DNA from: Paenibacillus_AR mesotrionivorans
GTDB lineage: Bacteria > Bacillota > Bacilli > Paenibacillales > NBRC-103111
Reading direction: 5' to 3'
Length of the DNA: 64,000 nt
Assembly: GCF_046098205.1 (NCBI RefSeq)
Contig: NZ_JBJURJ010000003.1
Location: 62,001 to 126,000 of the forward strand
Position 1 is the first letter of the stretch; the number at the start of each line of letters is the position of its first letter. The notes beneath the pieces were generated by a model. It was not told the origin of the DNA. It saw only the letters and a list, made by a program, of their open reading frames with translations, and made no database searches. The position numbers were made by a program, and so were the translations under genes. Below are positions 43,031 through 51,843 of the stretch, piece after piece.

Positions 43031-43555
43031 CTTCATTTTGGCAAACCACAGGGAAACCTGCTGCATGGACCACTCCGCCGCCCTGGAGCCCTCCAGCAGA
43101 TGCTGCACCGGCTCATTGGGGAGCACCGCCATCACCTGAATGGCCACTGCGGCAAGCACCGCCGCCTCGGCCAGTCCCAAAATCCCGCCGGACCAGCGGT
43201 TGATGAGATTGAGACCCGGCACCTTGGCCAGGACATTCAACAGATGGCCCGCGGCGGTCAGAACCAGCTTCACGCCGAACACAATTACCGCGAAGGAAAC
43301 CGCCCCGATGACATATTGGTCCAGCCGGAGCCCCTTCAGCCAGGTGGAATAGCTGCTGCTGTCCACCCAGACCTCCACCGGCAGCAGGCGGCCTACATAA
43401 GGGGCCAGATCATCATAAAACAGGTATGCGGCAATCCAGGCCACCACCAGGCTCAGGAAGGACACTAATTGAAGAATAAAGCCGCGGCGGTATCCCAAAA
43501 TAAAAGCCAACAGCCCCAGCACCAGGACAGCAAGATCCAGCTTGTTCATCGCCAC
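43019..43555 (-). CDS. CvpA family membrane protein
   Basis: A 178-residue protein with four membrane segments and CvpA features (DLAVLVLGLLAFILGYRRGFILQLVSFLSLVVAWIAAYLF; later GGILGLAEAAVLAAVAIQVM). In Bacilli it is encoded between zapA and polX/mutS2; here zapA lies just upstream (3-bp gap). The start is a GTG at 43555 with AAGGAG upstream, or the ATG two codons on. Role: membrane protein linked to envelope homeostasis, not well defined. Confidence 0.85.
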   Translation of the reverse strand: MAMNKLDLAVLVLGLLAFILGYRRGFILQLVSFLSLVVAWIAAYLFYDDLAPYVGRLLPVEVWVDSSSYSTWLKGLRLDQYVIGAVSFAVIVFGVKLVLTAAGHLLNVLAKVPGLNLINRWSGGILGLAEAAVLAAVAIQVMAVLPNEPVQHLLEGSRAAEWSMQQVSLWFAKMKELP

Positions 43556-43560
43556 GCCGC

Positions 43561-45459
43561 CTACTCCTTTTCCAGGACCAGCTCAAGCCATTCGTTGTAT
43601 TCCTTCTTCAGCTTCTCGTATTCTTCCTTGAGGTTCTCATGCTCGGCCTTCAAGGTTTGATCCTGCTCCTGGCGGCCTGCGTCCTTCTCCTTCAGCAGTG
43701 CTACCTCCCGCCGCAGGGCATCTGCTTCCTCAGCCAGCCTCCGGCTGGTTTCCTCAGCCTGCTCCCGCTCCTGAGCAGCCCGCTTCAGCTCCTCGTCCTT
43801 CCGGATGGTATCCAGACGCCGCCGGGCCTCGGATTCCTCCAGCATGCCCAAAATCTCCTCATCCCGCTGATCCCGGGCTTCCTTCAGCTTGTCTTCCCAA
43901 GCCAGGTCCGCCTCCTGGAGCTTTTCTTCCCAGGCTTGGCCGGCTTGCAGCAGCTTCTGCTCCCACGTATGCTCCAGCTCCCCGCGCTCCTCTTCCCATG
44001 TGCGACGGGCTTCCGCAAGCTTCTCGTTCCAGGTGCCGTGTGAAGCCTCCAGGAGAGTCTGCCATTCCTTCTCCTTGCCCGCCAGCTTATCCTGCCAATG
44101 GGTATCGCGGGCTGCCAGCTGCTCCTTCGCGGCGGCCTCTTGGGATGCAAGTTGCTCCTTCATGGCGGCCTCTTGGGATGCAAGCTGCTCCTTCACCGCA
44201 GTCTCACGGGCTGCCAGGCGGTTCTGCCATTCCGCTTCCTTATCCTCCAGGCGGCCCTTCCATTCGGCTTCCTGCACCTCCAGTTGGTTCAGGAAGTCTT
44301 CATCCTTCGCATCCAAACGGACCTGCCACTCCGCTTCCTGAGCCTTCAGGCGTTCCTTGTATTCCGCTTCCAGAACAGCGCGGCGGTTATTCCAGACGGC
44401 CTTCTGGGACTCCAGCTCATCCTTCCAAATGGCATCCTGGGTATCCAGCTGTTCCTTCCAGGAGGTTTCCTGCTCCAATAGCTTGGCTTCCGCCGCGGCC
44501 GCCGTTTCCTGGTAGCCCAGCTCCCGCTCATCCCAGGCCGCTTGCCAGTTGCGGTCGCACTCCTCCAGCTTGGTGTTCAAGGTCCGGCTGGTTTCCTCGA
44601 GACGTGTCTTCCAGTCGGTCTCCGATTGTTCGAATTTCATCTCGGCCGCCTGCAGCTGCTCCTGTGCGTCAGCCTGCTCCTTCTGCAGCCGGGCTTCCCA
44701 GCCGGATTCCAGCTCCTTCAGCTTGGCCTGATAAACCGCCTCAGCCTTCTCCAGACGCTCCTGCCAGCTGCGGATTTCTCCGTCCAGGAGCTCCTCCCAC
44801 TGCTTCTCGGCGGTTTCCCGCTCGCTGCCATGCTGGTCCTTCGCCTCCTGCAGCCGGGTCTCCCACAGCTCCTCCAGCGCCTTCATCTCATCCGCATGCA
44901 GCTGCTTCAGCTCCTCCAGCTGGCGGGCGTAGAGAACCTCCCTCGCTTCCGCTTGGCTGTGCAGCTGGCTGATCTCCCCGGTGTAGCGGGATTCCAGCTG
45001 AGCTTTTTCGGCAGTGGCCTTCTGCTCCTCCTCCAGCTTCACAGCGGCTATGGAATCCTTCAGCTTCACGGCTGCCTCCTGGACTTGAAGCTGGAGGTTC
45101 TTCAACTGGAGCTCCAGAGCACCCTTGGCTTCCTCCGCCGCCTTGCGGTCCTTCTTCATCTGCTCTAGCTCGGTCTGGCTGGCCTGAAGCTCCTCGATCT
45201 CCTTGCGGGAGCGGGTCAAATCCTCCCACACCTTCTCCAGCTCGCTGCGGATCTGGTAGAACTCGTCCGCCATGTTCACGGCCGCCAATACAGCGATCCG
45301 GGGCGTATCGTAACGCCCGTTGGAATCGGCGATCCGGTGCATGTGGTCATTCACATGGGCTGCCACCATCTTCATGTAGCTGGGGGTCGTTTTACCTACC
45401 ATTTTGTAGGGTGTACCAAATATATCAACGGTGATACGGTTTTTTTCGGCTCCGTCCAT
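43561..45459 (-). CDS. zapA: ZapA-like protein with giant hendecad coiled coil
   Basis: A 632-residue protein. Residues 1-80 match the cell-division protein ZapA (NRITVDIFGTPYKMVGK...YMKMVAAHVNDHMHRIA...RIAVLAAVNMADEFYQI). ZapA is normally under 100 residues; here about 550 residues of charged coiled coil follow. From about residue 199 to 531 the coil is an 11-residue repeat with Trp (or Tyr/Phe/Leu) at the first position: Trp at 199, 221, 232, 254, 283, 305, 334, 345, 356, 378, 400, 411, 455, 466, 477, 488, 499, 510, 521, with the phase shifted by 7 at 283 and 334. AAGGAGG lies before the ATG. It is in the zapA position next to cvpA and probably associates with FtsZ, but the coil is exceptional. 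Confidence 0.88.
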   Translation of the reverse strand: MDGAEKNRITVDIFGTPYKMVGKTTPSYMKMVAAHVNDHMHRIADSNGRYDTPRIAVLAAVNMADEFYQIRSELEKVWEDLTRSRKEIEELQASQTELEQMKKDRKAAEEAKGALELQLKNLQLQVQEAAVKLKDSIAAVKLEEEQKATAEKAQLESRYTGEISQLHSQAEAREVLYARQLEELKQLHADEMKALEELWETRLQEAKDQHGSERETAEKQWEELLDGEIRSWQERLEKAEAVYQAKLKELESGWEARLQKEQADAQEQLQAAEMKFEQSETDWKTRLEETSRTLNTKLEECDRNWQAAWDERELGYQETAAAAEAKLLEQETSWKEQLDTQDAIWKDELESQKAVWNNRRAVLEAEYKERLKAQEAEWQVRLDAKDEDFLNQLEVQEAEWKGRLEDKEAEWQNRLAARETAVKEQLASQEAAMKEQLASQEAAAKEQLAARDTHWQDKLAGKEKEWQTLLEASHGTWNEKLAEARRTWEEERGELEHTWEQKLLQAGQAWEEKLQEADLAWEDKLKEARDQRDEEILGMLEESEARRRLDTIRKDEELKRAAQEREQAEETSRRLAEEADALRREVALLKEKDAGRQEQDQTLKAEHENLKEEYEKLKKEYNEWLELVLEKE

Positions 45460-45619
45460 CGTGGGGTCCTCCTTAGGGTATAGAGCAATTCGGGATGAAA
45501 GATCCGGAAAAACAGGAAAAAGGCCGGACTTATCGTCTATTACACTTCGATAAGACCGGACCGATTTCCTTCCTGCTATAAAATTTCGCTGACCACGGAT
45601 AAAATAACCCTGCCTCAAG

Positions 45620-45860
45620 GCCCTTGCCAGCAATAGCGGAAGCCTTCTTCCGCTATTGCTGGTGTGCGGTTTCCCACTTTCGATATAACAGAAGCGGTTT
45701 TCCGCTAACGTCATAAATCCGGAGGGTTCACAGGGAGAAAGGAGGCATTAACGGAAAGGAATTTCCGTTATTCCGGTGGTAAAGCCGCCAGATGGCGCAA
45801 TAGCGGAAAATAGGTTCCGCTAAAGTTGGCGGGCCGATTAACGGAGTCAACCTTTTATCC
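45620..45860. repeat. Intergenic palindrome cluster, TAGCGGAA family
   Basis: Several palindromes in a row: 45630-45661 (AGCAATAGCGGAAG...CTTCCGCTATTGCT), a TTTTCCGCTAACG half near 45698, 45748-45770 (TTAACGGAAAGG...TTTCCGTTATT), 45798-45822 (GCAATAGCGGAAAA...TTCCGCTAA). From 45460 to 45620 and 45860 to 45939 I see no gene or clear signal. Confidence 0.8.
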
Positions 45861-45939
45861 CGGGCTAGCCATCTGCTCCTCCCCGGAACTGCCCACCCCT
45901 CCAGCCATTAGCCGAAGCAGCTCCGGCGCCTTGTACCCG

Positions 45940-48387
45940 TTACTTCCGCAGCTCGGCCCCGAAGCCTGTTTCCAATGCGGTGAGCACCGCTGTATAAGCG
46001 GCGGTGATTTCCTCTTCCGTCAGGGTGCGCTCCGCATGGCGGAATACCATGGACAAGGCGATGCTCTTTTTGTCCAGGCCCAGGCGTTCGCCGGTGTACA
46101 GGTCGAATACCTGCACGGATTCCAGCAATTCGCCGCCGATTTCCCGAATCTTGGCCATCAGCTCGCCTGCGGTCACACTCCGGTTCACCACTACCGCCAC
46201 GTCACGGGCCACGGAGGGGTAACGGGGGATCGGGCTGTAGACGATGGTGAAATCGGCATACTGGGAGATGGTATCCAACTCCAGCTCGGCGATATACGTG
46301 TCGTCCAGATCCCACTCCTTAGCCAATGCGGGATGGAGCTGACCCACAGTGCCCAGCACCTTTTCCCCGTCCGGGGTAGCCAGCGCCAGCTCTGCCGTCC
46401 GTCCCGGATGGTAACCCGCCGGGGAAGCGGAGCGCCAGACCACGGCTTCCGCCAGACCCAAGCCGGACAGCCAGCCCTCCAGCAGACCCTTCAGATCGTA
46501 GAAGTCCACCTTCTCCGGCTTGCCGGTCCAGGACAGGGCCGTCCGGTTCCCGGTCCACAGTGCGGACAGAAGCATACGCTCCACAGGCTGGGCCTTCAGT
46601 TCCTTTTCGTCAGCCAGGAAAACCTTGCCGATTTCAAATACCGCCACATCATCCTGCTTCCGGTTCCGGTTGTACACCGCCGTATCCAGCAGATGCGGGA
46701 GCAGGCTGGTGCGCAGTACGCTGCGTTCCTCGCTCATGGGCAGGGCCAATGCTACAGGCACCGCATCCGCATACCGTCCGGGGAAACGGGCGATTTTGTC
46801 CGGGTGGGTGAAGGTGTAGGTGATAGCTTCCTGCAAACCAGCTGCAGACAAAGCCTGGCGGGTGTAACGGCGGATTTTCTGCCCCTTGTCCAGGGAGCCC
46901 GGTGTAGTCACGCCGGTAATTGGCGTTGCGGGAATATGGTCATAGCCGTAAAGCCGGGCCACTTCCTCGATGAGATCCACGTCACGGGTTATATCTCCCC
47001 GGCGCTGGGGAACAGTCACCCGCAGCAGCTCGCCGTCGGCGCTGTACGGGAAGCCCAGGCGTTCGAAGATACTCTTCACATCGTCCAGAGCCAGCGCCAT
47101 GCCCAGATAGCCGTTGATTTTGGATAAGGTAATGTCTACCACTGCAGGGGCGAACTCCTGGGTGCGGGCTTCCACCACTCCCTTGGCGCAGGTCCCGCCG
47201 CCCAAGACGCAGATCAATCCGGCCGCCCGGTCCAAGGCCGGAATTACAAACTCGGGATTCACGCCCTTCTCGAAGCGGATGGAGGCTTCCGAACGGAGGC
47301 CCAGCTGCTTGGAGGTTTTCCGGACACTGCTGCCTGCGAACTTGGCGGACTCCAGGATAATCCGGGTGGTGCCCGCATGAACCTCGGAATTGGCGCCGCC
47401 CATCACACCGGCAATCCCTACAGCAGTGCCTTCACCGTCGGTAATGAGCAGCATGGTTTCCGCCAGCTCCCGGTCCTGGTCGTCCAGGGTGATGAGGCGT
47501 TCACCGGCACGGGCCAGACGGACATCGATATGGCCGCCGGCCACACGGTCCGCATCAAAGGCGTGAAGCGGCTGACCGTATTCCAGCATCACATAGTTAG
47601 TGATGTCCACAATGTTGTTGATGGGGCGCACGCCTGCCGCCATCAGGCGGTTTTGCAGCCACAGCGGGGAATTGCCCACGGTGACGCCTTCGATCAGCCG
47701 GGCGGAATAATGGAGGCATTCCTCTGGCGCGCTGATGGTGACCTTCAAGGAGGCTTGCGCTTCCGCTGCGGATTCCGTCAGTCCTTCATTGGCATCCGGC
47801 AGCTTCACGGGACGGCCCAGAATGGCGCCGATCTCGTATGCGGCTCCCAGCATACTGAGGCAGTCGGAACGGTTGGGTGTCAGATCCAGGTCCAACACCT
47901 TGTCCTCGATGGCCAGCACTTCCAGGATGTCCGTGCCAACAGGAGTTTCCTCCGGCAGCACCAGAATGCCCTCCTGAATATCCTTCGGCAGGAGCTTGTC
48001 ATTCAGCCCCAGCTCCTTGGCGGAGCAGATCATGCCCATAGACTCCACACCGCGCAGCTTGGCGCGTTTGATCTGGAAATCCCCGGGAAGCTTGGCGCCG
48101 ACCACGGCTACAGGCACCTTTTGACCGGCGGCCACATTCTTCGCCCCGCACACAATCTGCAGGTTCTCTTCTCTGCCTACATCCACGGTACATACGGACA
48201 GCTTATCCGCATCGGGATGCTTCACCCGTTCCACCACATAGCCGACCACAACGCCGGTAACCCCCAGATTGCGGTTCTCCGCGCCGTCCACCTCGATGCC
48301 GCTTCTGGTCAGCTTCTCTGCCAGCTCTTCGGCTGTATATCCGCTCACGTCCACATATTGGGACAGCCATTGATACGATACGTTCAT
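45940..48387 (-). CDS. pheT: Phenylalanine-tRNA ligase beta subunit
   Basis: An 815-residue PheRS beta chain of full bacterial length: N-terminal MNVSYQWLSQYVDVSGYTAEELAEKLTRSG, the EMAP/OB-fold tRNA-binding region (VVGYVVERVKHPDADKLSVCTVDVG), B3/B4 editing domain, B5 domain, catalytic-like core, and the C-terminal FDX-ACB anticodon-binding domain (YPSVARDVAVVVNRSVTAGELMAKIREIGG). The ATG at 48387 has GGGAG upstream and removes 26 unrelated codons. It is in an operon with pheS (16-bp gap). Confidence 0.95.
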   Translation of the reverse strand: MNVSYQWLSQYVDVSGYTAEELAEKLTRSGIEVDGAENRNLGVTGVVVGYVVERVKHPDADKLSVCTVDVGREENLQIVCGAKNVAAGQKVPVAVVGAKLPGDFQIKRAKLRGVESMGMICSAKELGLNDKLLPKDIQEGILVLPEETPVGTDILEVLAIEDKVLDLDLTPNRSDCLSMLGAAYEIGAILGRPVKLPDANEGLTESAAEAQASLKVTISAPEECLHYSARLIEGVTVGNSPLWLQNRLMAAGVRPINNIVDITNYVMLEYGQPLHAFDADRVAGGHIDVRLARAGERLITLDDQDRELAETMLLITDGEGTAVGIAGVMGGANSEVHAGTTRIILESAKFAGSSVRKTSKQLGLRSEASIRFEKGVNPEFVIPALDRAAGLICVLGGGTCAKGVVEARTQEFAPAVVDITLSKINGYLGMALALDDVKSIFERLGFPYSADGELLRVTVPQRRGDITRDVDLIEEVARLYGYDHIPATPITGVTTPGSLDKGQKIRRYTRQALSAAGLQEAITYTFTHPDKIARFPGRYADAVPVALALPMSEERSVLRTSLLPHLLDTAVYNRNRKQDDVAVFEIGKVFLADEKELKAQPVERMLLSALWTGNRTALSWTGKPEKVDFYDLKGLLEGWLSGLGLAEAVVWRSASPAGYHPGRTAELALATPDGEKVLGTVGQLHPALAKEWDLDDTYIAELELDTISQYADFTIVYSPIPRYPSVARDVAVVVNRSVTAGELMAKIREIGGELLESVQVFDLYTGERLGLDKKSIALSMVFRHAERTLTEEEITAAYTAVLTALETGFGAELRK

Positions 48388-48403
48388 TCTGCTCGCTCCC
48401 TTC

Positions 48404-49438
48404 CTAGATCCGACCGAACTGGCGCAGGAAGCGCAGATCGTTGGTATACAAATGACGGATATCATCTATGCCGTACTTCAACAATGCAATCCGCTCCGGT
48501 CCCATCCCGAAAGCAAATCCCCTGTAGACGGCAGGGTCATAGCCACCCATCTCCAGTACCCGGGGATGCACCATACCGGCACCCAGGATTTCAATCCAGC
48601 CGGATTGTTTGCACATCCGGCAGCCGTCGCCGCCGCATTGGTAGCAGCTGATGTCCACCTCTACGCTGGGTTCGGTGAACGGGAAGAAGCTGGGACGCAG
48701 GCGGACATTCACATCAGGCCCAAACATTTCCCGGGCGAACTGGAGCAGCGTTCCCTTCAGATCGCTCATACGGATGCCCTTATCCACTACCAGACCTTCG
48801 ATCTGGGTGAACTGGTGGGAGTGCGTTACATCATCCTCGTCCCTCCGGTAAACCTTGCCCGGGCATATAACCTTTACTGGTACTTCGCCCTTCATAAGCT
48901 CCATGGTCCGAACTTGTACCGGCGACGTTTGGGTGCGAAGCAGAATATCCTCGGTAATATAGAAGGAATCCTGCATATCCCGGGCCGGGTGGTTCTTGGG
49001 CAGGTTCAGGGCTTCGAAGTTATAATAGTCCGTTTCCACCTCCGGCCCCTCCGCCACCTTATAACCCATCCCCAGGAAAATGTCCTCAATGTCCTGGATA
49101 ACCTTGCTGATGGGGTGGATGGTTCCCTCCGGGTGTTTGCGGCCCGGCAGGGTAACGTCAATGGTTTCCCCGGACAGCCGGCTGTCGGTAGCTGCCTGCT
49201 CCAGCACCTCGGTTTTGCGGTTCAAGATTCCTTCAATGGCGCTTCTCACATCATTGGCCACCTGCCCGATCACCGGGCGCTCCTCGGCGCTCAAGGCGCC
49301 CATGCCCCGCAGAATTTCCGTCAGCGGGCCTTTTTTGCCGAGATACTTGATCTTCAGCTCATTCAACGCCTGCAGCCCGCCTGCGTTCTCCAGCTCTTCC
49401 AACGCAGCCTTCTTCAGCGCCTCCAGTTTTTCCTTCAT
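48404..49438 (-). CDS. pheS: Phenylalanine-tRNA ligase alpha subunit
   Basis: A 344-residue class II synthetase: N-terminal coiled coil (about 1-90), then motif 1/2/3 of PheRS alpha, including KVICPGKVYRRDEDDVTHSHQFTQIEG (motif 2), RPSFFPFTEPSVEVDISCYQCGG and GFAFGMGPERIALLKYGIDDIR (motif 3). It charges tRNA-Phe with PheT. A T-box leader lies directly upstream. Confidence 0.96.
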   Translation of the reverse strand: MKEKLEALKKAALEELENAGGLQALNELKIKYLGKKGPLTEILRGMGALSAEERPVIGQVANDVRSAIEGILNRKTEVLEQAATDSRLSGETIDVTLPGRKHPEGTIHPISKVIQDIEDIFLGMGYKVAEGPEVETDYYNFEALNLPKNHPARDMQDSFYITEDILLRTQTSPVQVRTMELMKGEVPVKVICPGKVYRRDEDDVTHSHQFTQIEGLVVDKGIRMSDLKGTLLQFAREMFGPDVNVRLRPSFFPFTEPSVEVDISCYQCGGDGCRMCKQSGWIEILGAGMVHPRVLEMGGYDPAVYRGFAFGMGPERIALLKYGIDDIRHLYTNDLRFLRQFGRI

Positions 49439-49485
49439 GCGAATCCCTCCATCAATCTGGTTCTGTGCCCCCGAATTTCGAAAAA

Positions 49486-49800
49486 CAAAAAAAGCCCCTC
49501 ATCCCGTAGCAAGGGACGAAGCAGCCGTGGTACCACCCTTATTAGACGCAAACGCGGCGGCAGCATAGCAGCCGGGGCGTTCCTGCTCCTGCCGGTATAG
49601 GCCGGAGAACAGACGCATCTCACTCGTATTCGATGTATCGGATCGATTCCGGTCCACTCTACTGGAAACGGGAGAACTGCCCGCTGGTTCAAGGGACTGC
49701 TCGGGAGCGAACTTCAGCGGTTCCATCACGCGGGGGCGCTCTCAATCTCCGGCGCTCCCTCCCTGTACGGCGGTTACTCGCTTACTCTTCTCCGTCAATG
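49486..49800 (-). ncRNA. T-box leader (tRNA-Phe-sensing) of pheST
   Basis: On the minus strand AAGGGTGGTACCACGG (49540-49525) is the T-box consensus. It is followed by a terminator-like hairpin ending in GGGGCTTTTTTT (about 49517-49487). Upstream, the specifier-loop pattern GAAG-TTC-GCTCC...GAG puts TTC (Phe codon) at 49711-49709. Uncharged tRNA-Phe should pair with TTC and with the T-box and prevent termination. The 5' limit is approximate. Confidence 0.9.
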
Positions 49801-49946
49801 CATTCATGCCATATGAATTTACCGTTTATTATATGCAATGCGCGGCCGGGATGCAAGCCCGGAGTTTGTAACGCACCCTCAACTATATTGTGCATCCACA
49901 GGTTATGTATTATGATGAGGATAATTATATCATATATATGTTTATG

Positions 49947-49962
49947 AATCACATATGTGATT
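49947..49962. promoter_or_regulatory. Perfect 16-bp palindrome, probable IclR operator
   Basis: AATCACAT-ATGTGATT lies 24 bases before the IclR-family start codon in an AT-rich promoter region. Its position and symmetry suit autoregulation by the adjacent regulator. Confidence 0.6.
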
Positions 49963-49986
49963 TCATTTGAAGGGATGATTGCTCCT

Positions 49987-50733
49987 ATGTCCGTAAAATC
50001 CGCAGAGCGTGTTCTCCGGGTGTTTGAATTATTGGCACAGCATGGTGCCTCCGGCCTCACCGTCAAGGAAATCAGTGAGGCTCTCTCCTTTCCCCAGAGC
50101 AGCACAACCAATCTGATCAGCACCCTTTATGAGGAAGGGTATCTGGAAATCCAGCCCTCCAAAAGGTACAAGCTGGGGGCCAAGCTCATTCAACTGGGCA
50201 GCTCGGCCAGGGAATCGCTGGATATTGCCGCAATCGGTGCCCCTTATCTTGCCGGGCTTATGGAGTTAACGGAGGAAACGGTATTTATGGCGGTGCTGGC
50301 AGGTGACGAGCTGGTGTACGCAGCCAAAATCGACAATAACCGCTCCATTCGCACCACTGCCCGGACTGGCGGCCGCAAGCCCCTGTATTGCACCGGACTG
50401 GGCAAGGCATTCCTGGCTTTTATGCCGGATGCAGAGAGCAAGGCCCTCCTGGACTCCATTGAGCTGACGCCCATCACGGCAAACACCATTACCGTCCGCG
50501 ACGAGCTGGATACCCAGCTTGGGCTTTACCGGGAGCAGGGTTATGCCATCGACAACGAGGAGAATGAAGAGGGTCTGTACTGCCTGGCCGCCCCCGTATA
50601 CGAAAGCGGCGGACGGATTGAAGGCGCCATAAGTGTCGCCGGACCCAAAGAGAGAATGCTGCGGCGCAAGGACAGCATTGTGGAGCAGCTGCTTCAAACA
50701 GCCGGGCAAATTTCGGCGCGTCTGGGCGGCTGA
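49987..50733 (+). CDS. IclR family transcriptional regulator
   Basis: A 248-residue regulator: N-terminal winged helix (SVKSAERVLRVFELLAQHGASGLTVKEISEALSFPQSSTTNLISTLYEEGYL) and a C-terminal effector domain (LMELTEETVFMAVLAGDELVYAAKID...GKAFLAFMP...EGLYCLAAPVYESGGRIEGAISVAGP). It is directly upstream of a 2-keto-3-deoxy-sugar kinase gene, and many such IclR proteins (KdgR type) respond to keto-deoxy-sugar intermediates. The ATG at 49987 has AAGGG upstream at suitable spacing. Confidence 0.88.
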   Translation: MSVKSAERVLRVFELLAQHGASGLTVKEISEALSFPQSSTTNLISTLYEEGYLEIQPSKRYKLGAKLIQLGSSARESLDIAAIGAPYLAGLMELTEETVFMAVLAGDELVYAAKIDNNRSIRTTARTGGRKPLYCTGLGKAFLAFMPDAESKALLDSIELTPITANTITVRDELDTQLGLYREQGYAIDNEENEEGLYCLAAPVYESGGRIEGAISVAGPKERMLRRKDSIVEQLLQTAGQISARLGG

Positions 50734-50800
50734 TCCTTCCCAGTCGAATCGGCTTTCCCCGTCAGGTCAAATTCGAACAACCAAGCGGAGGCGGATACAT

Positions 50801-51784
50801 ATGGATGTCGTAAGCATCGGAGAAACCATGGTGCTGTTTACTCCCCGGGAGCAGGGCCAGATGAGATACAGCAGAAGCTACACCTCCCGGATTGCAGGAG
50901 CGGAGACCAACACCCTTATCGGATTGGCGAAGCTCGGTCACCGCACCGGATGGATCAGCCAGGTTGGGCAGGACGAATTCGGAGCCCAGATTATGGCCGC
51001 CGTCCGCGGGGAGGGGGTGGATACCAGCCAGACAGCTGTCCATCCCTCTGCTCCTACAGGAGTATTTTATAAGGAGCGCCTCCAGGAAGTCTCCGTTCGA
51101 GTCTATTATTACCGGCAGGGCTCAGCCGCCAGCTTGCTGGTGCCGGAGAGCATTGATGAGAACTATATCGCCCGTGCCAAATATTTGTACCTGACGGGGA
51201 TTACACCGGCCCTTAGCCCAAACTGCCGGGAGGCCGTGTTTCATGCCATCGGGCTGGCGCGCAAGCATGGCGTCCAGGTGGTGTTCGATCCGAATCTGCG
51301 GCGAAAGCTGTGGAGTGACGAAGAGGCCCGGGAGGTGTTGACCCGGCTTTGCGGGATGGCCGATTTGGTGCTGGCCGGCATCAGCGAAGGAACCTTTCTG
51401 TTTGGGGACGGGGAAGGGAATGAGGATGGGGATGGGAAAAAATCTTCAGGGTCGTATTTGGCCGAACGGTTTTTGCAGCTGGGCTGCAAAGCCGCCATCC
51501 TGAAGCTGGGCGCGGAGGGCGCTTATTACGCCACAGGAATGGAGCAAAAGCTGGTGCCCGGCTTTAAGGTGGATCATGTTGCAGATCCTGTAGGAGCAGG
51601 GGACGGCTTCGCCGCAGGCGTGCTCTCCGGCCTGCTAGACGGACTGCCTCTGGAGGAAGCCGTCCGCAGAGGCTGTGCCATCGGTGCCGCCGTAGTCACG
51701 GTTAACGGCGACATTGAGGGACTGCCGGACAGAGAGCTGCTGGCCGCCTTTATGAGCGGCAGAGGCGAGGATGTGGCCAGGTAA
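50801..51784 (+). CDS. PfkB-family sugar kinase, 2-keto-3-deoxygluconate/galactonate kinase-like
   Basis: A 327-residue ribokinase-fold enzyme: N-terminal DVVSIGETMVLFTPREQGQMRYSRSYTSRIAGAETN, middle VVFDPNLRRKLW (KdgK-type), and the C-terminal PfkB motif VDHVADPVGAGDGFAAGVLSGLLDG with the catalytic Asp in GAGDGF. With DgoD and the aldolase on the opposite strand it completes D-galactonate degradation: 2-keto-3-deoxygalactonate to its 6-phosphate. GGAGGCGG precedes the ATG at 50801. A Gly/Asp/Glu-rich loop (about 205-215) is atypical. Confidence 0.8.
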   Translation: MDVVSIGETMVLFTPREQGQMRYSRSYTSRIAGAETNTLIGLAKLGHRTGWISQVGQDEFGAQIMAAVRGEGVDTSQTAVHPSAPTGVFYKERLQEVSVRVYYYRQGSAASLLVPESIDENYIARAKYLYLTGITPALSPNCREAVFHAIGLARKHGVQVVFDPNLRRKLWSDEEAREVLTRLCGMADLVLAGISEGTFLFGDGEGNEDGDGKKSSGSYLAERFLQLGCKAAILKLGAEGAYYATGMEQKLVPGFKVDHVADPVGAGDGFAAGVLSGLLDGLPLEEAVRRGCAIGAAVVTVNGDIEGLPDRELLAAFMSGRGEDVAR

Positions 51785-51843
51785 GCTCTTTGCATGAACA
51801 AGTAGGATGCATGGAAGAAAAGCGGGAAGGGGAGGCGAGGCGA

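Noticed and set aside
43698..44972. 424-codon plus-strand open frame, very rich in proline, serine and alanine
   Set aside because: It is the reverse strand of the Trp/Glu/Lys hendecad repeat of the ZapA-like protein; it has no ribosome site and no other-gene context.
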